64,000 nt of DNA from Streptomyces griseofuscus (GTDB lineage Bacteria > Actinomycetota > Actinomycetes > Streptomycetales > Streptomycetaceae), in the NCBI RefSeq assembly GCF_014673495.1, contig NZ_CP051006.1:8183001-8247000 (forward strand). Direction: 5' to 3'. Below are positions 8,821-17,395 of the stretch, piece by piece. Made by a program: the position numbers and the translations under genes. The notes beneath the pieces are model-generated. The model searched no databases and was not told the origin of the DNA. It saw only the letters and a program-made list of their open reading frames with translations. How positions within the stretch are numbered: position 1 is the first letter of the stretch; each line of letters starts with the position of its first letter.

Positions 8821-8834
8821 GTGATCCAGGTCAC
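8821..8834. promoter_or_regulatory. Candidate Crp-type site in a 372-bp divergent intergenic region
   Basis: GTGATCCAGGTCAC fits the streptomycete Crp pattern GTG-N6-GNCAC exactly and is palindromic (GTGA-N6-TCAC). It lies in the 8639-9010 gap between the divergent aminopeptidase and P450 operon. The gap is otherwise AT-richer toward 8860-8930, where promoters probably sit; I could not place -10/-35 boxes with confidence. Confidence 0.4.
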
Positions 8835-9010
8835 CATGACGCTCTCTGGTGATGCGCTTTAAACATCAAGTACCGTCGGCGTCGAATTTCCGCGGCATCG
8901 TAAAGCAATTTCAGTCAACAGGGCGAACACATACGCGCCCTGACGTGGGATCAGGCGGTCCCACGCGGCTCCCTCCTCCGGGACGGGGAACGACTAGGAG
9001 GAGCGCGACG

Positions 9011-10468
9011 ATGGTCAGGTCCAAGACGGCGGTGGCGCTGGCGGCCGGCACCCTGCTGCTGTCCACCCCGGCGTGGCTGCCCCGTACGGTCGTCGCCCTG
9101 CGCATGAAGGTCTTCGCCCGGGTCAACGGCGACGAGGGCGTCACCTTCCCGGGCGCCACCGTCGGCGCCGACCGCTTCCAGGAGGTCTACGGCCACCCGG
9201 CGGCAAACGGCCGGAGCAAAGGCGCCGCCCTGTCCGACCTGTTCTGGTACTGGCTCGCCCCCGGCGCCGATGTCCATCAGGAACACCTGGAGGCCGGGCC
9301 CCGTTACGACGAGGTCGCCCGGTGCACCCTCGCCTTCCTCTCGGGGCCCTCCGAGACGCTGTACACGCGCGCGGCCCGGCACACCGCGTCCGTTCTCGAC
9401 ACCGCGGCCACCGGACGGGTCACCCTCGTCCGCCTGCGGGATCTGATGATGCCGGTGTGGGCGGAGTTCTTCCACGGCCTGGTCTTCGACGAGCCCTGCC
9501 CGGCGCATGTGCGACGGCTGATCGTGGACAACGCCGAGGACGTGGTCAACGCCCTCAAATGCACCCGCCCCCGCCACCTGCGCCGCCGTCACCGCCTGAC
9601 CGCCTACCTGCTGCGCAGGCTCGCCGACGACGGCCCGAGCACCCGGCGACCCCTGCCGACCGGGCTGACCCGCCGTCAGCAGGGGTACTACTTACAGGGA
9701 ACCTTCTTCAACACGGCCGTCGTCCAGATGTCGGAGGCCATGGCCCATCTGCTTCTGGCACTCGCCCAGCATCACGGCGTACAGCGCCGGTTGGCCGAGC
9801 ACCCGGACGACGACCGGTACCTCTCCCACGTCCTCGACGAGACCTTCCGGCTCTACCCGCTCTTCGGAATCGCCCACCGCGTCGCCACCGACGACATCGC
9901 CCTGGACGGTCTCCCGGTCCTCCCCGCCGGATCCGTCCTGTGCTTCAGCTACCCCGAGTACCACGCGAGCGGATACCCGGATCCGGACGTCTTCGACCCG
10001 GAGCGCTGGGAGCGGATCTCGGCCAAGGACGCCCGTCACATCCCCTTCGGGATGGCCGCCAACCGCCCTTGTCCCGCCTGGCGTCTGGCCCCCCTGATCA
10101 TGCGCGCCGCGACGCGCGAGGTCCTGACCCGCTTCGCACTCGACTCTCCCGTCACCCACACCCGGTCCATCCCCGACCGCGCCCCCTGTCTGCTGATCCG
10201 CCGGAACGCCCCGCTGTCACGCCCGCGGCTGTCCGCCCTGCGCGGCGCGCTGTGGACGCGGGGCCGCTTCGAGGACGTCGGACGCGGCCTCGCCCAACTC
10301 GGCTTCGGCACCTGGATGGTGCTGGACGCCCGCCGCACCCGGCCGGCCACCCGCCACTTCGCCTCCCACGACACCGAAGGGCGCCCCTTGCACCGGCCGG
10401 GCACATCGGTGAACGGCGCCCCTCGCCCGGGCTCCCGCAGCTGCCCGTACGCGGGCCCCACCCCCTGA
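9011..10468 (+). CDS. Atypical cytochrome P450-like protein
   Basis: A 485-residue protein with the P450 K-helix ETFR (Glu277, Arg280), the PERW meander (FDPERWE) and a heme loop FGMAANRPCPAWRLA with predicted axial thiolate Cys354. It is unusual in three ways. It starts with a hydrophobic membrane-anchor-like segment. The expected I-helix (A/G)GxxT is replaced by YLQGTFFNTAVVQMSEAM. About 100 residues follow the normal P450 end. A non-monooxygenase role or a peroxygenase-like mechanism is possible. ATG 9011 has AGGAGG at 8996-9001. It is the first gene of a five-gene operon with two flavoenzymes, an exporter and a DUF6282 protein. Confidence 0.75.
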   Translation: MVRSKTAVALAAGTLLLSTPAWLPRTVVALRMKVFARVNGDEGVTFPGATVGADRFQEVYGHPAANGRSKGAALSDLFWYWLAPGADVHQEHLEAGPRYDEVARCTLAFLSGPSETLYTRAARHTASVLDTAATGRVTLVRLRDLMMPVWAEFFHGLVFDEPCPAHVRRLIVDNAEDVVNALKCTRPRHLRRRHRLTAYLLRRLADDGPSTRRPLPTGLTRRQQGYYLQGTFFNTAVVQMSEAMAHLLLALAQHHGVQRRLAEHPDDDRYLSHVLDETFRLYPLFGIAHRVATDDIALDGLPVLPAGSVLCFSYPEYHASGYPDPDVFDPERWERISAKDARHIPFGMAANRPCPAWRLAPLIMRAATREVLTRFALDSPVTHTRSIPDRAPCLLIRRNAPLSRPRLSALRGALWTRGRFEDVGRGLAQLGFGTWMVLDARRTRPATRHFASHDTEGRPLHRPGTSVNGAPRPGSRSCPYAGPTP

Positions 10469-10583
10469 CGCGCACCCGAGGCCTCCGGCCCCGTCACGCA
10501 CACCCCGAACCCGCCCCACATCCCTCGGTCCACGCCTCCGAGACCCCATCCCTGCGCCTCAACCCGCCTCCCCGGAGACCGAA

Positions 10584-12161
10584 TTGACGCACAAGCACCT
10601 CGACTACCTGGTGATCGGCGCCGGACCCGCCGGTGTGCAACTCGCCTACTTCCTCAAGCGGGCCCACCGCGACCACCTCGTCCTGGAGGCGGGTCCCGTA
10701 CCGGGCGCCTTCTACCGGAAGTACCCGCGGCACCGGCAGATGATCTCGATCAACAAGCCGTACTGCGGGTTCGACGACCCGGACCAGAAGCTGCGGGTGG
10801 ACTGGAACTCGCTGCTCGGCGACGACGACATGCCCCGGTTCACGCGGTACACCGATCGTTACTTCCCGCACGCCGACGACTATCTGCGCTATCTCGCCGA
10901 CTTCGCCGCCCACCACGAACTGGACATACGGTACGACACCCGGGTCACCGAGGTCGCCCGTGAGGGAGAGCGCGGGCCGTTCAGGGTCACCGACGAGCAC
11001 GGGACCGTGCGTACCGCCCGGCGCGTGGTGGTCGCCACCGGCTTCTCGCGCGCGTACCTCCCGCCGATCCCCGGCATCGAGACCGCGGAGTCGTACGCGG
11101 ACATGACGCTGGACCGGGACAGCTTCACCGACCAGCGGGTGCTGATCATCGGCAAGGGCAACTCGGGGTTCGAGACCGCCGATCACCTCATCGAGCGGGC
11201 CGCCGTCATCCATGTCCTCGGCCCCAGTTCGATCAAACTCGCCTGGAAGACCCACTTCATCGGCCACTTACGGGCGGTCAACAGCAACTTCCTCGACACC
11301 TACCAACTCAAGGCCCAGAACTCCGTGCTGGACGCCGCCGTGGACCGCGTCGAGAAGCTGCCGGACGGCGGATACGAGGTCACCCTGACCTATCTGCGCC
11401 GCGACGAGACCGTCCGTTTCCGCTACGACCGGGTGCTCGCCTGCACCGGCTTCGCGATGGACGCCTCGATCTTCGCCCCCGAGTGCCGGCCCGAGACGAC
11501 CATCAAGGACCGGTTCCCGGCGCTGACGTCCTCCTGGGAATCGGTCAACGTCCCCGATCTGTACGTCGCGGGCACCCTCACCCAGGTCCGCGACTTCAAG
11601 AAGTACACCAGCGCCTTCATCCACGGCTTCCGCTACGGAGTCCGCGCCCTGACCCGGATGCTGGACCGCCGCTACGAGCGCACCGAGTGGCCCTGTCGTG
11701 CGCTGCCGTCCGACCCGGCCCCGCTGGCGGACGCCGTACTGGCGCGGCTGGCCACCACCTCCGCCCTCTGGCAGCAGTTCACATTCCTGTGCGACCTGCT
11801 CGTGGTGGACGAGGACAACGTCCGCCACTACGAGGAGATGCCGGTGGACTACCTGCACGACTCGGACTTCGGGCAGCACGACAGCTATCTCACCCTCACC
11901 TTCGAGTACTTCCCCGGGCACGATCAGCTGGACCCCTTCGACATCGCGGCCGGCCGGGCCTGGGAGCAGGAGCACCAGCACGACGACCGGTACCTGCATC
12001 CGGTGGTGCGCCACTTCCACCGCGGCGAGGTCGTCTCCGAGCACCGCCTCAAGGAGAACCTCGACAACGAGTGGAACGACCCGGTGGTGCACGTCGAACC
12101 GCTGGTCGAGTACCTGGCCGACACACTGGACCGGCCCCTGGCGACGGGTGGTGAGCGGTGA
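10584..12161 (+). CDS. Flavin-containing monooxygenase-like oxidoreductase
   Basis: A 525-residue flavoprotein with two Rossmann motifs: VIGAGPAGVQLAYF for FAD near the N-terminus and VLIIGKGNSGFETAD near residue 190 for NAD(P)H. Between and after them are VVVATGFSRAYLPPIPGIE and RVLACTGFAMDASIF. The overall plan matches the FOXRED2-like branch of flavin monooxygenases more than N-hydroxylases, and an ~150-residue C-terminal part has no domain I recognise. Start TTG 10584 follows GGAG by six bases. Its stop shares one base with the next start (TGATG), indicating translational coupling to the FMN oxidase. The substrate is unknown. Confidence 0.82.
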   Translation: MTHKHLDYLVIGAGPAGVQLAYFLKRAHRDHLVLEAGPVPGAFYRKYPRHRQMISINKPYCGFDDPDQKLRVDWNSLLGDDDMPRFTRYTDRYFPHADDYLRYLADFAAHHELDIRYDTRVTEVAREGERGPFRVTDEHGTVRTARRVVVATGFSRAYLPPIPGIETAESYADMTLDRDSFTDQRVLIIGKGNSGFETADHLIERAAVIHVLGPSSIKLAWKTHFIGHLRAVNSNFLDTYQLKAQNSVLDAAVDRVEKLPDGGYEVTLTYLRRDETVRFRYDRVLACTGFAMDASIFAPECRPETTIKDRFPALTSSWESVNVPDLYVAGTLTQVRDFKKYTSAFIHGFRYGVRALTRMLDRRYERTEWPCRALPSDPAPLADAVLARLATTSALWQQFTFLCDLLVVDEDNVRHYEEMPVDYLHDSDFGQHDSYLTLTFEYFPGHDQLDPFDIAAGRAWEQEHQHDDRYLHPVVRHFHRGEVVSEHRLKENLDNEWNDPVVHVEPLVEYLADTLDRPLATGGER

Positions 12162-13273
12162 TGACCACCACGCCGAAGACCTCCTCGACGCGTGGGGCGC
12201 CCCTGAGCGTGCGCGAGTACGAGCCGCTCGCCCGGGAACTGCTGGACCCGGTCCACCACGACTACTTCGCCGGTGGCGCCCACGACGAGATCACCCTGCG
12301 CGCCAACGAAGCCGCCTTCGCCCGACTGGCGTTGGTGCCCCGCGTGCTCCGGGGGCGGGGTCGCCCCGACCTGACCACCGACCTGCTCGGCCGGCGCACC
12401 TCGATGCCGATCGTGCTCGCCCCGACCGCCTTCCACCGGCTGGCACACCCCGACGCCGAGCGGGCCACCGCCCGCGCCGCCGCCTCCACCGGGGCGATCA
12501 TGATCGCGGCGATGCTGTCCACGGTCGCCGTCGAGGAGATAGCCGCAGAGGCCCGGAAGACGGCCGGCGACGCGCAGCTGTGGTTCCAGCTCTACGTCCA
12601 GCGCGACATGGGATTCACCGAAGCCCTGGTGCGGCGCGCCGAGGACGCCGGCTGCACCGCCCTGGTCGTCACCGCCGACTCCCCGGCCCTGGGCCGCCAT
12701 GTGCGCAACGACCGCAACGACTTCCACGATCTGCCCCCCGGCATGGTGTGCGAGAACCTGCGTTCGCTGCGCGCCGATGAACCCGGGCACGTCAGACAGG
12801 TGGACCTCTCGCCGGAACTGTCCTGGGACCACGTCCGGCGGCTGCGCGCGATGACCGGACTGCCGATCGTCATCAAGGGCGTACTGCACCCCGAGGACGC
12901 CCGGATCGCGGCCGATCTGGGCATGGACGCGGTGATCGTCTCCAACCACGGTGGCCGACAGCTCGACACCACTCCCGCCACCATCACCCAACTGCCCCGC
13001 GTGCTCGACGCGGTGGGCGACCGGATTCCCGTACTGCTCGACGGGGGAGTCCGGCGCGGCACCGATGTCGCCAAGGCGCTCGCACTGGGAGCGGCCGCCG
13101 TCGCCGTGGGACGTCCCGTGGTCTGGGGCCTGACGGTCGGCGGCCGGCAAGGTGTGGAGCAGGTGCTGGGCATGCTGCGCGACGAACTCGCCCACACCCT
13201 GACCCTGTGCGGCTGCGCCGGCCCCGCCGAACTGGACCGGGACATGGTCGCCTGCGAGGACCCGCGATGGTGA
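12161..13273 (+). CDS. FMN-dependent alpha-hydroxy-acid oxidase
   Basis: A 370-residue TIM-barrel enzyme of the glycolate oxidase/lactate oxidase/mandelate dehydrogenase family. Active-site landmarks are all intact: YFAGGAHDE, WFQLYVQRD, VTADSPALGRHVRNDRNDF, Lys in PIVIKG, catalytic His and substrate Arg in SNHGGRQLD, and the phosphate loop LLDGGVRRGTDVAKALALGA. It should oxidise a 2-hydroxy acid to a 2-oxo acid, with H2O2 if oxygen is the acceptor. It sits mid-operon, overlapping both neighbours (1 nt upstream, 7 nt downstream), so it very likely acts on the same substrate stream as the P450-like and flavin proteins. Confidence 0.9.
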   Translation: MTTTPKTSSTRGAPLSVREYEPLARELLDPVHHDYFAGGAHDEITLRANEAAFARLALVPRVLRGRGRPDLTTDLLGRRTSMPIVLAPTAFHRLAHPDAERATARAAASTGAIMIAAMLSTVAVEEIAAEARKTAGDAQLWFQLYVQRDMGFTEALVRRAEDAGCTALVVTADSPALGRHVRNDRNDFHDLPPGMVCENLRSLRADEPGHVRQVDLSPELSWDHVRRLRAMTGLPIVIKGVLHPEDARIAADLGMDAVIVSNHGGRQLDTTPATITQLPRVLDAVGDRIPVLLDGGVRRGTDVAKALALGAAAVAVGRPVVWGLTVGGRQGVEQVLGMLRDELAHTLTLCGCAGPAELDRDMVACEDPRW

Positions 13274-14928
13274 GCCCCGCTCCGGCAGGGGACCGCGGGC
13301 CGCGCCGCGTCGTCTTCGCCGCGGGCTCCGTCCTGGTCGTCATCGGGGTGGTGCTGCACGTCCCGTCGTACTGGATGACGCGCGACGACCACTTCGCGAT
13401 GGCGGGCATGGGCATGAGCCCGGCCATGACCACCGGCATGGTGCTGATCGTGCTGGGCCTCGGTGCCGCCGCCTGGAGTCTGCTGCCCACCTGGCAGCGG
13501 ACCGCCGCCCGCGGCTCCGGACTTCGCGCCACGCGGTACGCCGCCCTGGACGGCGCCGGGTTCACCCGCGCGCACCGGGCCCTGGTGACGGTGCTGTCCG
13601 TGGCCCTGGTGGTGGACACCATGAAGCCCGCGTCGCTCGGCTTCGCGGTCCCGGGCATGCGCGCGGAGTACGGGCTGGACGCCGGGGAGGCGGCCCTGCT
13701 GCCGCTGGTCGCCATCGCCGGCACCGTCGTGGGCTCACTGCTGTGGGGCAGGCTCGCCGATGTCTACGGCCGCCGCTCGACGATCCTGCTGTCGGCCCTC
13801 ATGTACGTGGCCACCTCCATCTGCGGTTTCATGCCGTCGTACGGCTGGAACCTGGCGATGTGCGCCCTGATGGGGATGGCCGCGGGCGGCATGCTGCCCA
13901 CGGTGTACTCGCTGATGTCGGAGTCGGTGCCCGCCCGGCGGCGCGGCTGGATCATGGTCGCCCAGAGCGGGTTCGGCGCCGCCGCGGGCTACCTCGTCGC
14001 GAGCGGCTGCTCGACCCTGCTCGTCCCGCACTACAGCTGGCGAGCCCTGTGGCTGCTGGGGCTGCCCACCGGTCTGCTGCTGGTGGTGCTGCGCCGCTGG
14101 ATCCCCGAGTCACCCCGCTTCCTGATCGAGTCCGGACGGCAGGAGGAGGCGGCCCGGGTCATGGCGCGGTACGGCATCCGGGCGGTGCCGGGCGTCGGGA
14201 GCGGCTCGGGTGACGCGTCAACAGATCGGTGTTCCGGGCCGGTTGATGGGCCTGGCCTCGGAGCAGAGGCCGAACAGCGCCGATTCTCCCATCTGTTGTC
14301 GGCCCGCTATCGCGTCCAGACCTGGGTGATCGTGCTGTTCGGGATGAGCTGGGGCATCGTCAACTGGGGCTTCATCACCTTCCTGCCCAGCTTCCTCACC
14401 TCGGCCGGCGCCGGCACCCGCGCGGGCAACCTGCTCTTCATCTCCTCCGCCCTCGCGGTGCCCGCCACCTTCATCGCCGCCGCCCTGTACGCGCGGTGGA
14501 GCAGCCGCAAGGCGATGTGCCTCTACGCCGCCCTCACGGCCCTGGTCCTGGTCGGATACGCGGTGCTGCGCCCCGAGCGGCACGGGCACGGCGGCGCCAT
14601 GGTGGTGCTCACCGCCCTGCTGCTCATCGCCTCCGGCGGCATGGCCGCCCTGCTCGCGCCGTACGCCACCGAGGTCTATCCGACGGCACTGCGCGCCACC
14701 GGCAGCGGTGTCGCCGCGGCCGGCACGAAGGCGGGCGGCCTGTTCGGGCCGCTGCTGCTCGGCTCGGCGCCACGTCTGGAGGGCCTGGCACTGGTGAGCG
14801 CCGTACCCCTGGTCGCGGCCGGTCTGGTGCTGTGGCGCTACGGCACCGAGACCCGGGGCACACCGCTGCTGGAGACGACCGTCCCGGGCAGGCCGGTCGG
14901 GGTCGCCCGGACGCGGTCCGACACCTGA
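13267..14928 (+). CDS. MFS transporter with an extra N-terminal two-helix unit
   Basis: A 553-residue membrane protein. Residues ~15-85 hold two predicted membrane segments that are not part of a normal MFS core (VVFAAGSVLVVIGVVLHV and a Met-rich segment). The 12-helix MFS core begins near residue 105, with the loop 2-3 signature GRLADVYGRRSTI and PESPRFLIESGR before the central loop, as in the sugar/aromatic-acid porter branch. ATG 13267 overlaps the end of the oxidase gene by seven bases, implying coupled translation. In this operon it most plausibly exports the product or imports the substrate. Confidence 0.85.
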   Translation: MVSPAPAGDRGPRRVVFAAGSVLVVIGVVLHVPSYWMTRDDHFAMAGMGMSPAMTTGMVLIVLGLGAAAWSLLPTWQRTAARGSGLRATRYAALDGAGFTRAHRALVTVLSVALVVDTMKPASLGFAVPGMRAEYGLDAGEAALLPLVAIAGTVVGSLLWGRLADVYGRRSTILLSALMYVATSICGFMPSYGWNLAMCALMGMAAGGMLPTVYSLMSESVPARRRGWIMVAQSGFGAAAGYLVASGCSTLLVPHYSWRALWLLGLPTGLLLVVLRRWIPESPRFLIESGRQEEAARVMARYGIRAVPGVGSGSGDASTDRCSGPVDGPGLGAEAEQRRFSHLLSARYRVQTWVIVLFGMSWGIVNWGFITFLPSFLTSAGAGTRAGNLLFISSALAVPATFIAAALYARWSSRKAMCLYAALTALVLVGYAVLRPERHGHGGAMVVLTALLLIASGGMAALLAPYATEVYPTALRATGSGVAAAGTKAGGLFGPLLLGSAPRLEGLALVSAVPLVAAGLVLWRYGTETRGTPLLETTVPGRPVGVARTRSDT

Positions 14929-14988
14929 AGCGACGACGACCGCCCCTCTTTTTTGTACGACGGACGCACGGAAAGGCGACCCGCACCC

Positions 14989-16056
14989 ATGGACGGCATC
15001 CCCGCGGACAAGGAACTGATGGCCGAGGCCGGGCTGCGCCGCCCGAACCGGGCTCCGCACGACCGCTTCCTGGCCTCCTACCGGGCACGGATAGGCTACC
15101 GCGACACCCCACTGGAACCGCCGGCCGTCCACGGAGTGGAGGGTGCGATCGACCTGCACTGCCACGCCCACGAGGGCCAGCAGGACGCGCTGGCGGTGGC
15201 CCGCACGGCGGCCGCCAGCGGTATGGGCGGACTGCTGTTCAAGAGCAGCCTGGGCATGCGGCGCCCGGACGTCGCCGGTCCGGCCGGGGTGATCCGCGAG
15301 GTGGCCGCCGATCTGCGGCGCTGGTGCGAGGAGACCGGCGTCGAGCCGATCGGCCTGTGGGCCGGCTGGATCACCAGCTTCACCAAGGGGCTGCCCATGC
15401 TCCGGGCCGCCCGCACCCAGCTGGCGGACGGCGTCAAGGCGGTGTGGATGCCGGTGTTCCGCAGCGCCAACACGCTCCACAAGGTCGGCGGCCCGCCGAT
15501 CTGGTGGGGCGCCGGCACCGACCCGGCCGAGTGGAGCGACCCGCTGCCCTGGGCGCGCGCGGTCGAGGTCGGCGAGTACACGCTCGACGGGCACGGGCGG
15601 CTCAAGCCCGAGTACAAGGAGGTCTTCCGGATGGCCGCCGACCACGACGTGATGGTCTCCTTCGGACACGCCACCCATGAGGAGATCTTCGCCATGGCCG
15701 AGGCGGTGCGCGAGCTCCACATCACCAAGGCCGTGATCGACCATCCGTTCAGCCCGTTCATCGACCTGTCGCTCGCCGAGATGCGGGAGCTGACCTCGGC
15801 GGGCATCTACATGAACTTCACCTACGACGAGATCTCCCCACTCCTCGGCGTCAACCCCGCGGACATGGCCGCCGCCATCCTGGAGTTGGGCACCGACCAC
15901 GTCACCCTCTCCAGCGACGCGGGCGAACCGCTCTTCCCGCACACCGTCGAGGCCATCCGGCTGATCCGGGCCCATATGCGCGCGTTCGGACTGAGCGAGG
16001 AGCAGGCGCATCAGGTGTGCGTGATCAACCCCGGAGTGCTGATGGGGGTTCGGTGA
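14989..16056 (+). CDS. DUF6282-family amidohydrolase-like protein
   Basis: A 355-residue TIM-barrel-like protein. The N-terminal half carries a metal-binding pattern DLHCHAHEGQ (H-x-H). FGHATHEEIF, IDHPFSPFIDLS and LSSDAGEPLFPHT supply further His/Asp ligands typical of amidohydrolase-fold enzymes. The pattern matches what I know as DUF6282, whose members lack a defined reaction. ATG 14989 has GGAAAGG upstream; an in-frame TTG at 14953 is less likely. It closes the P450/flavin operon 60 bases after the transporter, so a hydrolytic step on the operon's intermediate is a reasonable inference. Confidence 0.75.
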   Translation: MDGIPADKELMAEAGLRRPNRAPHDRFLASYRARIGYRDTPLEPPAVHGVEGAIDLHCHAHEGQQDALAVARTAAASGMGGLLFKSSLGMRRPDVAGPAGVIREVAADLRRWCEETGVEPIGLWAGWITSFTKGLPMLRAARTQLADGVKAVWMPVFRSANTLHKVGGPPIWWGAGTDPAEWSDPLPWARAVEVGEYTLDGHGRLKPEYKEVFRMAADHDVMVSFGHATHEEIFAMAEAVRELHITKAVIDHPFSPFIDLSLAEMRELTSAGIYMNFTYDEISPLLGVNPADMAAAILELGTDHVTLSSDAGEPLFPHTVEAIRLIRAHMRAFGLSEEQAHQVCVINPGVLMGVR

Positions 16057-16202
16057 CCGTGTACGGGCCCGCCCGCAGCTGCACGGGCCGCGGCAGGCAT
16101 ACTGTCGGCTGATCGCCTGACCGATGGATCGTTGCGCGGTCACCGACCCGGGACCGGCCGGGGAGCGAGAGATTCCGGAAACGCGAGGAATGGGGGGTTG
16201 TC

Positions 16203-17348
16203 GTGGGGCTGATGGACCGTATCCGCGGTGAGTTCATCGACATCATCGAGTGGACCGACGACGGCCGGGACACCATCGTGTGGCGCTTTCCGCGCTACGG
16301 CAACGAGATCAAGATGGGCGCGCGGCTCGTGGTGCGCGAGTCGCAGGTGGCCGTCTTCGTCAACGAGGGCCGGCTGGCCGATGTCTACCAGCCCGGCACG
16401 TACACCCTCTCGACCCAGAACATGCCGGTCCTGTCCACGCTGAAGGGCTGGAAGCACGGCTTCGAGTCGCCGTTCAAGGCCGAGGTCTACTTCGTCACCA
16501 CCCGGCAGTTCACCGACTTCAAGTGGGGCACCCAGAACCCGGTGATCCTGCGCGACGCCGAGTTCGGCATGGTCCGGGTCCGCGCCTTCGGCACCTTCGC
16601 CGCGAAGGTGGTGGACGCCGCCGCGCTGCTGCGCGAACTGGCCGGCACCGACCCGCAGTTCCGTACCGAGGAGGTCGGCGAGCACCTGCGGCAGCTGATC
16701 GTCTCCAAGCTGGGCTCCGCGCTGGGCTCGGCCGGTGTACCGCTGCTGGACCTCGCCGCCCGGCAGGACGGCATCGGACGGCAACTCGCCGACGCGCTGA
16801 CCCAGGAACTGACCTCCACCGGCATCGCCGTCCCCCGGTTCTACATCGAGAACATCAGCGTTCCGCCGGAGGTCGAGGCGGCGATCGACACCCGCTCCCG
16901 GATGGGCATCACCGGCAATCTGGACGACTACGCCAAGCTTCAGGCGGCCGACGCGATCCCGCTCGCCGCGGCCAACCCCGGCACCGGCGGCGACGCCCTC
17001 GGCCTGGGCGTGGGCATGGCGCTGGGCCAGCGCGTCGTACAGAGCATGTCCGGTACGACGACCCCCTCGGCCCCGGCGGCACAGGCACCGGCGCAGCCCG
17101 CCCCCGCCCCCGCAGCCGACGTCCCGCCGCCGCTGCCCACCGCGCCGCGCTGGTTCCTCGCGGTCGCAGGCCGGCAGCAGGGCCCGTACGACGAGAGCGC
17201 GCTGGCCGGGCAGGTCGCCGCGGGCAATCTGACCCGTGCCACGCTGGTCTGGCGCAGCGGGCAGGCCGCCTGGCAACCCGCGGACCAGGTTCCGGAGTTG
17301 GCGTCGCTGCTCGCCGACGTCCCGCCGCCGCTGCCCCCGCAGGGCTGA
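16203..17348 (+). CDS. SPFH-domain protein with C-terminal GYF_2 domain
   Basis: A 381-residue protein. Residues ~1-240 are an SPFH (YdjI/virion-core-like) domain starting MGLMDRIRGEFIDIIEW. A Gly/Ala-rich linker and a Pro/Ala-rich segment follow. The last ~60 residues are a GYF_2 domain (WFLAVAGRQQGPYDESALA, TLVWRSGQAAWQPADQVPEL), a protein-protein interaction unit that usually binds proline-rich peptides. The SPFH fold forms membrane-associated oligomers. GTG 16203 follows a G-rich ribosome site. The next gene, 47 bases on, is its usual zinc-ribbon partner, so the two likely act as one complex. Confidence 0.85.
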   Translation: MGLMDRIRGEFIDIIEWTDDGRDTIVWRFPRYGNEIKMGARLVVRESQVAVFVNEGRLADVYQPGTYTLSTQNMPVLSTLKGWKHGFESPFKAEVYFVTTRQFTDFKWGTQNPVILRDAEFGMVRVRAFGTFAAKVVDAAALLRELAGTDPQFRTEEVGEHLRQLIVSKLGSALGSAGVPLLDLAARQDGIGRQLADALTQELTSTGIAVPRFYIENISVPPEVEAAIDTRSRMGITGNLDDYAKLQAADAIPLAAANPGTGGDALGLGVGMALGQRVVQSMSGTTTPSAPAAQAPAQPAPAPAADVPPPLPTAPRWFLAVAGRQQGPYDESALAGQVAAGNLTRATLVWRSGQAAWQPADQVPELASLLADVPPPLPPQG

Positions 17349-17395
17349 CATCCGCCGTCCAGGACCTCCGGTAACAGGTCACAAGGAGAAGTGAG

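Noticed and set aside
14218..16143. A 641-codon minus-strand frame antisense to the MFS and DUF6282 genes
   Set aside because: Composition is Gly/Arg/Val/His-rich as expected for an antisense frame of high-GC genes, and the plus-strand proteins carry clear family motifs.
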